Part shown: one piece after another, positions 1-6,992 of the stretch | Numbering within the stretch: position 1 is the first letter of the stretch | How the letters are laid out: each line of letters opens with the position of its first letter | The notes under the pieces: generated by a model | The model's input: only the letters and a program-made list of their open reading frames with translations | Database searches by the model: none | What the model was told of the DNA's origin: nothing | Translations under genes and position numbers: made by a program | From: Sphingomonas sp. | GTDB lineage: Bacteria; Pseudomonadota; Alphaproteobacteria; Sphingomonadales; Sphingomonadaceae | Reading direction: 5' to 3' | DNA length: 14,981 nt | Assembly: GCA_030146605.1 (NCBI GenBank) | Contig: JASLBO010000551.1 | Location: 1 to 14,981, forward strand

Positions 1-993
1 CTCGATTTCAGGCTGTCGGAAGTTTCGAACGGGCTGGAAGAGAAACTGGCCAAGGAGCACGAGACACGCATCGAAACGCTGCGCGGTGAACTGCTCGGCG
101 CTGACGGCAAGATCGCGGAAAGCCTCGACGCAAAAATCGATCAGGGCCTCGCCGCTACGAAAGCCAATGTTCTCGAGGCGGCGAGCGGGCTGGTCAAGGC
201 GTCCGAGGCGCGTCTCGCCACCAGCGTCACGGATCAGGTCGCCGCCGCCCGCAAGACCTTGTCGGCGAGCCTGCGCGATCAAGCGGATAGCGCGGTTGCG
301 GCGGGCCTCGCCAATGTCGACGCGCGGATCGGTAGCGCTGTGGATCTGCGGGTCGAGTCGCTGGGCAGCAAGCTCGCGGCCAATCTCAACGAAACGATCT
401 CCGTCAGCACCGACCAGAAGATCGCCGCCAGCACGGTGACGCTCGGCAAACGACTGGAGGCGGTGGAGGTCAATGTGGAGGGCCTGCGGGCAGGACTGCC
501 TCGACAGGTCGAGAAGCAGGTCGCCGCAGCCGCCGAGACGCTCCAGGCGCGGGTCGACAGCCAGGCCGATGCGCGGGCAGCGGCGCTGACCAAATCGCTG
601 ACTCCGATCATAGACCAGCGCGTCAATGCCGGCGTCGATGCCGGGCTGATCAAGATTCGCAGCGCCGCGTCCCAGACGGTGACGGAGGCATTGGCCGATC
701 TCGATACCCGCATCGCCACCTCGGTGACCAGCGCGACGCGAAGCTTGCCCGATCAGGTCGCTACGCAGGTGAAGACGCAGATCACGCAAGCCAATATTCC
801 GGGGCAGATTGCCACCGCCACCACCGCCACCGCCAGCCAGCTTCGCAACGAGATCGCCGCCAGCGCGGCGAATGTGACTGCAGTGAACGCGGCCGCACTG
901 AGCAACGTGCGCAGCGAGATCGGCACTGGCGCGGCGACGCGAGCGGCCACGCCGGCGGCACCCACTCTCCGCAATCCCCGCGCGCCGGGCTGA
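1..993 (+). CDS. Ala-rich coiled-coil/fibre-like protein, 5' truncated by window edge
   Basis: The frame is open from base 1 to the TGA at 991-993, so 330 residues are visible and the true start lies upstream; the internal GTG/TTG/ATG codons are not needed as starts. The visible protein is almost free of Cys and Trp, rich in Ala, Gln, Asp, Arg, Thr and Val, and looks like a long helical or fibrous rod. Similar phrases recur: RLATSVT (residue 71) and RIATSVT (237), LPRQVEKQV (166) and LPDQVATQV (249), plus several D-x-R-[IV] steps, which suggests degenerate internal repeats. The tail is a low-complexity Ala/Pro/Thr stretch ending in RNPRAPG. There is no membrane segment or catalytic motif in the visible part. 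It is separated from the next gene by only 7 nt, so it belongs to the same operon. A structural fibre, scaffold or tape-like role fits the composition, but no family is recognised. Confidence 0.8.
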   Translation, partial: LDFRLSEVSNGLEEKLAKEHETRIETLRGELLGADGKIAESLDAKIDQGLAATKANVLEAASGLVKASEARLATSVTDQVAAARKTLSASLRDQADSAVAAGLANVDARIGSAVDLRVESLGSKLAANLNETISVSTDQKIAASTVTLGKRLEAVEVNVEGLRAGLPRQVEKQVAAAAETLQARVDSQADARAAALTKSLTPIIDQRVNAGVDAGLIKIRSAASQTVTEALADLDTRIATSVTSATRSLPDQVATQVKTQITQANIPGQIATATTATASQLRNEIAASAANVTAVNAAALSNVRSEIGTGAATRAATPAAPTLRNPRAPG

Positions 994-1000
994 GCGGCGC

Positions 1001-1939
1001 ATGTTGGGGACACTCGAAGCCAGACTGGCGGCGGTAGTTTCCGATGGCGTATCGTCACGCGCCCATCTCACGGTCGGTATCGCGCCGCTTGGGCAGCCGG
1101 GCGTTGGGAAAGGCGATGTCATAGTCGCGCTAAGCAGCTTCGTGCCCGAGACCGGCTTCGTTCCGCACACCAGTCACGCGCTGGGCGCGCCGGCCGCGCC
1201 GCAGAGCCGCCGCATCCTTCCGCTGCGCTTCGATATGCTGATCCAGTTTCGGATGCGCCCCGCTTCGGCATCGGAAACGGCCCGCGCCGACGCCCGGACG
1301 CTGCTGCTGGAGGACATGTCGGCCGTCGCCTATCTGCTCGCCGAGCCGAGCCTGCAGAACGGAACCGGGCTTGCCGCCGCCGACCCCGATCCGGGCTTTC
1401 GGGTGCTGAGCTTCGCCCTCGCCTCGGCGACTGCGCCGGCGGACGTCACCGACGGCTGCTATGCCGGGCAGCTGGTGATGCGCGGCGATGCGCAAGTCTG
1501 GCCGGCCGGCGTGGCGACGGACGAAGGCGTGATCGAGACCATCGACCGGGTGATCGAGCCGTTGCCGATCGCCTTCCGCACGGCCCATGCGACAGTGCGG
1601 CCGGGAATGTCGACCACGATGACCGCGGTCCTCGGTTCGCTCTGGCGCCTGGTCGACGCGGCGAATGGCCAGCGTGGCCCCGCGGATCTGGCACTGGCGG
1701 TGCTTGCCGATGTCCCGCTGCCGCTGCGTGGAACGATCGGGATGGGGACCGCCGGCGCCGAGACGGGGGTACGCATCGTCCCGGCATCGCCCGAAGTCGC
1801 GATCGCTTACACGGCACCTGCGGGGAATCCGGGTCCGGCCGGGCGGCTGGAATATGTCGCGGTCCATCTCGCCACCCCCGATGGCCGCAAGGGCGTGTAT
1901 CTCGGCGCCGTGCCGATCCAGCTGGTGCCGGCGCCATGA
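1001..1939 (+). CDS. Hypothetical 312-aa protein, possibly tail-terminator-like
   Basis: The ATG at 1001 follows the previous stop by 7 nt, with a weak GAG-type ribosome site at 992-994. The gene ends in TGA at 1937-1939, overlapping the next ATG. The layout is an N-terminal helix (LEARLAAVVSDGV), a strand (VIVALSSFVPETGF), a basic hydrophobic strand RRILPLRFDMLIQFRMRP at residues 71-87, a helix at about 94-114 (ARTLLLEDMSAVAYLLA), and then a beta-rich C-terminal half that ends in GVYLGAVPIQLVPAP. This order loosely resembles DUF4255/Pvc16-type tail-terminator proteins of contractile injection systems, which are shorter (about 180-250 aa). The resemblance is in element order, not in a motif I can verify. 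There is no signal peptide or membrane helix. Function is unassigned; a structural role alongside the neighbouring genes is an inference from context. Confidence 0.82.
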   Translation: MLGTLEARLAAVVSDGVSSRAHLTVGIAPLGQPGVGKGDVIVALSSFVPETGFVPHTSHALGAPAAPQSRRILPLRFDMLIQFRMRPASASETARADARTLLLEDMSAVAYLLAEPSLQNGTGLAAADPDPGFRVLSFALASATAPADVTDGCYAGQLVMRGDAQVWPAGVATDEGVIETIDRVIEPLPIAFRTAHATVRPGMSTTMTAVLGSLWRLVDAANGQRGPADLALAVLADVPLPLRGTIGMGTAGAETGVRIVPASPEVAIAYTAPAGNPGPAGRLEYVAVHLATPDGRKGVYLGAVPIQLVPAP

Positions 1940-3714
1940 GAGCGGCCGGCAAACCCCTATTCTACGCCGTCGAGATCAAGGCATCGGAGCTCATGGGGGT
2001 GATCGCCGGCGCGATCGAGCCGCCGGCCATCGACACGATCGAATTCCCCGACGAACAGGGCGGCGACCAGGAACGGCAGCTCGCTTTGCCCTATTTGCCG
2101 GGCATGGACGAAATCGCAGTGCGCTCGGCAGAGCTGGCGTTCCGCGTCGGCGACAAGACGCTGGACGTCACGGCCTATTCGATCAGCAACGGGCCGGGCG
2201 GGGCGGGCGTGGTGCTGACCTTCCCGGCCGCGATGCTCCTGCGCAGGGTCGAAATCCAGCATGCCGAACCGACGCCGCCCAACACCGTGATGCGGCTGGT
2301 CGTGCGGCCGATGCAAGACGGCGCGGCCGGGCCACCGATCCTGGCCACCCCCGACTTTCCGCCTGCCGGCGGCATGTTCGGACGGGTTCTGACCGGACTT
2401 GGCGCCGCCAGCCTCGGCGACGGGCGCACGATGCTGACTTTTCCCGATCTGCTCGGCACCTCGTGGCTGCTGCAGCTGGCGACGGTTCCGGCGAGCGACG
2501 GAAAGGTCACCGATCTCTCGCCGCGTTCGGTGGTGCCCAAGATCAACAGTGTCGCGGTTGCCGCTGCCCCGCGCAACCTGTCGCTGACCCTGCTGGGCAG
2601 CCCGCCGACGCCGCTGTGGGGCAACGCCGATGTGCTGCTCCCCGGCAGCGGCGTGCAGGATGTCAGCTTCCTCCCGATCGCGCAACGCCGACTGACCGAC
2701 GCCTTGGCCGCGTCGGATGCCAATGCGCTGACGCTGCCGCTGGCGCTGCGTTTTCATTCGGACACCGGTGCGAAGCTCGAAGTGACACGGCTCGCGCTGG
2801 CCGGCGACTATCGCGTGGCGCCGCTGGGCAAGGAGCCCCGGACGCTGCGGCTCGCGGCCCGGCCGATGCCTCTGCTGCTCGATGCGCCGGCGCTGCTCCG
2901 TCCGAGCGAGGGGAAGGTGACGCTCACCGCGCGGCTGCTCGGCCGCGCGCTGAACGCCGGATCGCAGCCGGCCCCGCTCGCCGCGCCGGGGCGTGGATTG
3001 CGCGCGACCACCCAGCGGATGGTCGCGGCGCGGGTGCCGATTGCGGCGCGGGACGGTGATCCGGCGGACACACCGGTGCCGCTGGCGAGTATCGCGCTCC
3101 GTATCGATACGCCGGGAGCCGCGGAGATCGCGCTGGAGCTGCGCGGCGATAGCGGCGGCCGCCCCGGCGCCGCGCTGGCGCCGGCGATCGTTCGCCAGAT
3201 CGATGCGGTATTCGCGGACTGGTCCGAGTTCGAGCTGCCCGCCCCGCTGCTGCTTGCACCCGGCAGTGCTTTATGGGTGGCGATCCGGCTCACCAAGGGC
3301 GACGCTTTGTGGCATGCCGCAAGCGCGTCGAGCCCCGGCGGCACCGGCAGCGCCTGCATCAGCGCGGATCGTGGCGCGAGCTGGGGCGATGCCGCGGACG
3401 CGCTCGGCTTTGCCGTGCCGCTGCTGGTCCAGGCCTTTCATGTCGAGAGACCGCCCTATCGCCGGCCCGAGAACTTCTACCATGACGGCATTGCCCCGCT
3501 GCCGGGCGACATGCAGGCCGGCGCAGCGGCGGACACCGAAACCCAGTTCCGCCTCGCCGATGCCCTCCTCCCCGGGGCGGTGCTCGACCGTCTGGTGACG
3601 GCGCCCCCTCGCCCCGGCAGCGCGCGCGGCGACACCCGGATCCTGCTTTATTCGTCGACCGTGCTCGATCTGGTGCTGACGGGCATGTCGCTCAGCTACG
3701 ACCCGCTCGGATGA
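1936..3714 (+). CDS. Beta-rich structural protein with C-terminal sugar-binding-like sandwich
   Basis: The 592-aa protein starts at an ATG that overlaps the upstream TGA (ATGA) with no clear Shine-Dalgarno site, so it is probably translated by coupling to gene 2. It ends in another ATGA overlap with gene 4. The sequence is dominated by alternating hydrophobic strands, with few helices, no signal peptide and no transmembrane segment. Residues about 386-503 form a recognisable module: ALRIDTPGAAEIALELRGDS, then GGRPGAAL, a strand with SEFELPAPLLLAPGSALWVA, and an aromatic W at the end of a later strand. This pattern (a Gly-Pro-rich hairpin, then l-x-pG-x-x-W-V) is typical of jelly-roll or carbohydrate-binding-like domains found in surface and phage-tail proteins. 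The rest (1-385) looks like repeated beta domains without a known signature. A baseplate, spike or fibre-type protein would fit, but this is inferred from fold class and position only. Confidence 0.84.
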   Translation: MRAAGKPLFYAVEIKASELMGVIAGAIEPPAIDTIEFPDEQGGDQERQLALPYLPGMDEIAVRSAELAFRVGDKTLDVTAYSISNGPGGAGVVLTFPAAMLLRRVEIQHAEPTPPNTVMRLVVRPMQDGAAGPPILATPDFPPAGGMFGRVLTGLGAASLGDGRTMLTFPDLLGTSWLLQLATVPASDGKVTDLSPRSVVPKINSVAVAAAPRNLSLTLLGSPPTPLWGNADVLLPGSGVQDVSFLPIAQRRLTDALAASDANALTLPLALRFHSDTGAKLEVTRLALAGDYRVAPLGKEPRTLRLAARPMPLLLDAPALLRPSEGKVTLTARLLGRALNAGSQPAPLAAPGRGLRATTQRMVAARVPIAARDGDPADTPVPLASIALRIDTPGAAEIALELRGDSGGRPGAALAPAIVRQIDAVFADWSEFELPAPLLLAPGSALWVAIRLTKGDALWHAASASSPGGTGSACISADRGASWGDAADALGFAVPLLVQAFHVERPPYRRPENFYHDGIAPLPGDMQAGAAADTETQFRLADALLPGAVLDRLVTAPPRPGSARGDTRILLYSSTVLDLVLTGMSLSYDPLG

Positions 3715-6700
3715 GCGGGCTGTCCGCCCTTTTCTCGCTCGATACGGGCGGGCTCGACGCCAAGATCGAACTGGCGGGCAGCACGCAGAACGGAAGCATT
3801 TCCGTCAGCATCACCGATCCGCTCGATCTGCTCGGCGAGACCGGCGTGCTGATCCGCTCCATCGGGGACATCGCGCAGAGCGGGGGCGACTTGCCCGACC
3901 AGATCGAAGCGATGTTCGGCTCGCTCGCCAACATCGCGCCTTTCGCCGGTCTCACGAGCGTGGCCGAATTGATCGACATCCTCGCCGCGCTCAAGGACCG
4001 GCTCCAGCCGCTGCGCGACCTGATGGACATGGATCCGGCGGCGATGGTCGAGCATGCGATGCAAGGGAGCGGTGGCCCCGGTGCGCTCGTCGAGCAACTG
4101 GTGTCGCAGGTGACCGACACGCTGGCCGGCGAAGTCCCCGAGGTCATCGCCATCCCGATGGCGGCCTTGCGCGATCTCGCCGGCGGCCTTCCTGCCGATC
4201 CGGCGGCGATCGCGGCCTTCTTCGCGCGCTTCATGCTGGGGCTGGATATCGGCGCGATCCGCTCGCCCTTCGAACTGCTCGACGCGGCGCGGCTCCAGAT
4301 CGAAGGCGGCGCCGACATCGCCGCGCTGGAGGCGCGGATCGTCGCGGTGACGCTCGAGGTCGAGCTCGTCGGTGACGCGCTGCTCGGCCACGCGCCCGAC
4401 CTGCAGGCGGCACTCGCCGGGCTCGCCGAGATACGCAGCGAGATCGATCTGCTGACCGGCAGCGTGCTGCCCGGTGCCTTCGATTCGCTCGCTGCCGATA
4501 TCGGGTCGATCGATGTCGCGGCACTTGCGGCCAACCTCGACGCGGCGCTGGCACCGCTGCTTGCGCACGTACCGGTGCCGCCGCAGGGCCTCGGCGACTT
4601 CTTCCTGCCGCCGCTGCAGACGATCGGCGGCGGAATCGACTCGCTTTCCCCCGCGATGATCGCCGAATTGCTCGCCGAAGTCGAAGCGGACATTCGCGAA
4701 AAGTTCGCGGCGAGCGGAATCACCAATTTGCGTGACGACGTCACGACGTTGCTCTCGGGAGTCGTTGCCTTCCTCAACGGCCTGCCGCTTCCGCTTCTTC
4801 GCGACAAACTCACCCAGGCGTTGCTCGGCATTCAGGGTGAGCTGGGCGCGATCGGCGATTTCTCGCCGGTGGGCGATATCGCGGCCAGGATGCAGGAGGT
4901 CGCCAATGCGATCGACGATGTCGATACCGGCGCGGTCACGGACCAGATCGCGGCGCTTGCCGACGAGGTTCGCGACTTTGCGGACCAATTCCCGATCGAC
5001 GCGATCAAGGACGAACTCGCCGCGCTGCTCGATGTCGCCAACGGCCTCGTGGCGGACCTGCCGCCGCTGATCAACGATCTCAAGGCGCAGATCGACGGCC
5101 TTGCGCATGAACTGACATCGATCGACCTGTCGGCGGCGGGCGACGCTTCGGTGGCGGTCGTCCACGATCTGCGCACCAAGGTCAAAAAGGCGCTCGACAG
5201 CGCCGACCTTCCCGATGCGCTCAAGGTCCCGCTCGGCCTCGTCGCGGGCGAGGTGCGCGAGATCGACCTCACCGCGAGCATCGACGGGCCGCTCAGCGAC
5301 ATCGTCGCCAAGATCGACATCACGGCGGCGCTGGCACCGGTGCAGGGGGCAATCGACCAGGCACGAGCCGCGCTGCAGAAGCTCAGCCCGGCCGCGCTCG
5401 CCGGGCAGCTCGACGCGCCGTTCGAGGCAGTGCTCGACAAGCTAGAGGATTTCGGACCGGCCGCGATCATCGGCAAGCTCTCGGAATGTTTTCAGGTGGC
5501 GATCGGTCAACTCGACCAGCTCGATCCGGTCGTGCTCGTGCAGCCGCTCCAGGATGCGTTCGACGCGATATTGGCCAAGGCGCGGCAGGCCGCCGACCCG
5601 GCGCCGCTGCTCGCCCCGCTTGTCGAGGCATATGCCGAACTCCAGTCGCTGCTCGACGCGATCGACCCGACCCGGCTGATCGGCGGCGTGCTCGGCGAAG
5701 TCACCAAGCTCCCGGGCACGCTTGCCGACGCCACCGAGACCGCCCTCGCCGGCAAGATCGATCCCGCCGCAGTGCTGCCCGAAGGGGCAAACGGCGCCTT
5801 CCGTTTCGGAGATGTGCTCCGCCCGTTCGCCGCTTTGGTCAATCAGGCGCGCGCAATGGTCCGCGGCGGCGCGGCCGACCTGCTGGACGAAGCGCTCGCC
5901 TTCGTCGGCCAGCCGCTGGCGCTGCTTTCCAGCGCCGGCCAGATGGCGGGCGGGCACGTCGTCGAAATCGCGAATGCCATCGAGAAGCGCCGCGCGCTTA
6001 TCGACCCGACGGCCCGGTCGGGGCCGATGGCGCAGCTTCGTCACGCACTTGCCCGGCTCGGCCGGATCGAAGCGAGCCTCGCCGCAGCAGGTCAAGGCAG
6101 CGTCGAATTGAACGGCGCCGTCGGATCGGTCCAGCTCGATGTCTATATCACGATCTCTGCGCCGAAATGTCACGCGCTCGATACCGCGACCGACGGTCTC
6201 GGCAGCGGCCTCCAGACCGATCAGCTCAGCCGCTCGATGGTCGCGCTGGGAAACGTGATCTCCAGCTTCGTCCCCCCCGGGCTGGCGCTGCCCGACACCG
6301 AGGCGGCGATCCTCGATCGGATCGATGCGCTGTTGGACGTCATCGATCCGACTTCGATCGCCGACGAGATGGACGCGATCGGCCTGCAGCTCCTCGCCAA
6401 GTTCCAGAGCTTCGCGAACGAGATCGCGGCAGGGCTGTTCCGCATCTGGAACGCCATATTCGAGGAGATGCTCCCGGTGCTGCCGCAGGGGCTGATTCCG
6501 GTGCTCGGCGAAGTGCTGGACGCGATCCGCGCGCAGCTCGCAGTGCTCGACCCGGCCCGGCTGGAGGCCGAGCTCGGGGAGATATTGGACACCGTCATCG
6601 CCCAGCTTCAGGCCTATTCGCCTGCCGCGTTCGCCGGCACGCTGTCGGGCAGCTTCAATGCGCTCAAGCACAAGATCGGCGAGCTCGACCCCAAGGCATT

Positions 6701-6992
6701 GCTCGGCGATCTGGACCCGCTTGCGCAGGTGATCGACGATTTGAAGACGCTCAAGCCCTCGGTGGTGCTCGCGCCGCTGACTGCGCAGGCGGAGCAGGTC
6801 GACGAGGCGCTGGTCGGCCTGCTCGACTTCAACCCGGCGGTGATCATCTCCGCAGCGATCGACAATCTGAAGCTGCAAATCGAACTCGTCCTCCAGGGAA
6901 TCGAAGAGGAACTCGATGGATTATTGGGCGACCTTGAAGGCGCGGGAGGAGGCTCCGCCTCCATCTCGGTTTCCGTCTCCATCCAAGGCTGA
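3711..6992 (+). CDS. Large all-helical repeat protein (tape-measure- or scaffold-like)
   Basis: The 1093-aa protein starts at an ATG overlapping the gene 3 stop. Almost the whole chain is amphipathic helix rich in Leu, Ala, Ile, Asp and Gly, interrupted by Asp-Pro or Ser-Pro turns. Two blocks (residues 558-673 and 923-1036) consist of near-exact 23-residue units beginning [LIFYAV]-x-P, such as LSPAALAGQL, FGPAAIIGKL, LDPVVLVQPL, LDPARLEAEL and YSPAAFAGTL. A short beta-like interruption lies near 797-818 (VELNGAVGSVQLDVYITIS). Both termini carry the same strand: GSISVSIT near residue 29 and SISVSVSIQG at the end. No catalytic motif, signal peptide or classic transmembrane helix is evident. The calculated charge pattern is acidic. 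The length and helical repeats resemble tape-measure or chaperone-like scaffolds of tail machines; family membership is not established. Its 3' end overlaps the giant gene by 77 nt, implying linked expression. Confidence 0.9.
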   Translation: MSGLSALFSLDTGGLDAKIELAGSTQNGSISVSITDPLDLLGETGVLIRSIGDIAQSGGDLPDQIEAMFGSLANIAPFAGLTSVAELIDILAALKDRLQPLRDLMDMDPAAMVEHAMQGSGGPGALVEQLVSQVTDTLAGEVPEVIAIPMAALRDLAGGLPADPAAIAAFFARFMLGLDIGAIRSPFELLDAARLQIEGGADIAALEARIVAVTLEVELVGDALLGHAPDLQAALAGLAEIRSEIDLLTGSVLPGAFDSLAADIGSIDVAALAANLDAALAPLLAHVPVPPQGLGDFFLPPLQTIGGGIDSLSPAMIAELLAEVEADIREKFAASGITNLRDDVTTLLSGVVAFLNGLPLPLLRDKLTQALLGIQGELGAIGDFSPVGDIAARMQEVANAIDDVDTGAVTDQIAALADEVRDFADQFPIDAIKDELAALLDVANGLVADLPPLINDLKAQIDGLAHELTSIDLSAAGDASVAVVHDLRTKVKKALDSADLPDALKVPLGLVAGEVREIDLTASIDGPLSDIVAKIDITAALAPVQGAIDQARAALQKLSPAALAGQLDAPFEAVLDKLEDFGPAAIIGKLSECFQVAIGQLDQLDPVVLVQPLQDAFDAILAKARQAADPAPLLAPLVEAYAELQSLLDAIDPTRLIGGVLGEVTKLPGTLADATETALAGKIDPAAVLPEGANGAFRFGDVLRPFAALVNQARAMVRGGAADLLDEALAFVGQPLALLSSAGQMAGGHVVEIANAIEKRRALIDPTARSGPMAQLRHALARLGRIEASLAAAGQGSVELNGAVGSVQLDVYITISAPKCHALDTATDGLGSGLQTDQLSRSMVALGNVISSFVPPGLALPDTEAAILDRIDALLDVIDPTSIADEMDAIGLQLLAKFQSFANEIAAGLFRIWNAIFEEMLPVLPQGLIPVLGEVLDAIRAQLAVLDPARLEAELGEILDTVIAQLQAYSPAAFAGTLSGSFNALKHKIGELDPKALLGDLDPLAQVIDDLKTLKPSVVLAPLTAQAEQVDEALVGLLDFNPAVIISAAIDNLKLQIELVLQGIEEELDGLLGDLEGAGGGSASISVSVSIQG
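5382..5729 (+). repeat. Five tandem 23-residue helical repeats within the gene 4 protein
   Basis: The encoded residues 558-673 divide into units of 23, 23, 24, 23 and 23 residues. Each starts with a hydrophobic residue, any residue, and Pro (LSP, FGP, LDP, ADP, IDP), and has conserved Leu/Ile at unit positions 6 and 10 and a hydrophobic/aromatic residue near 14. The repeat is at protein level; the DNA has diverged, so it is old rather than a recent slippage product. Each unit likely forms one helix-turn-helix step. Confidence 0.75.
6477..6818 (+). repeat. Second block of 23-residue helical repeats in the gene 4 protein
   Basis: Residues 923-1036 give units of 23, 23, 23, 22 and 23 residues starting VLP, LDP, YSP, LDP and LKP, in the same register as the first block. 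A further less regular unit (FNPAVIISAAIDNL) follows, and one unit starting IDPTSIADEM (residue 878) precedes the block. The roughly 200 residues between the blocks hold less regular helices and the short beta interruption, so the two blocks may be two arms of one solenoid or rod. Confidence 0.72.
6905..6910 (+). promoter_or_regulatory. Ribosome binding site for the giant RHS gene
   Basis: AGAGGA lies 5 nt upstream of the ATG at 6916, inside the coding sequence of gene 4. It is the best Shine-Dalgarno match among the start sites in this operon and supports the 6916 start. The next plausible in-frame start candidates downstream lack such a site, and the region between already encodes charged and Pro-rich residues read in a different frame from gene 4. 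Confidence 0.65.

Noticed and set aside
1665..3059. Plus-strand open frame of 464 codons overlapping genes 2 and 3
   Set aside because: Arg/Pro/Ala-rich composition of a shifted frame; the ATGA-coupled frames of genes 2 and 3 explain the region better.
3696..5165. Minus-strand open frame of 489 codons antisense to gene 4
   Set aside because: Mirror-image artefact of high third-position GC; the plus-strand frame shows regular 23-residue repeats and operon coupling.
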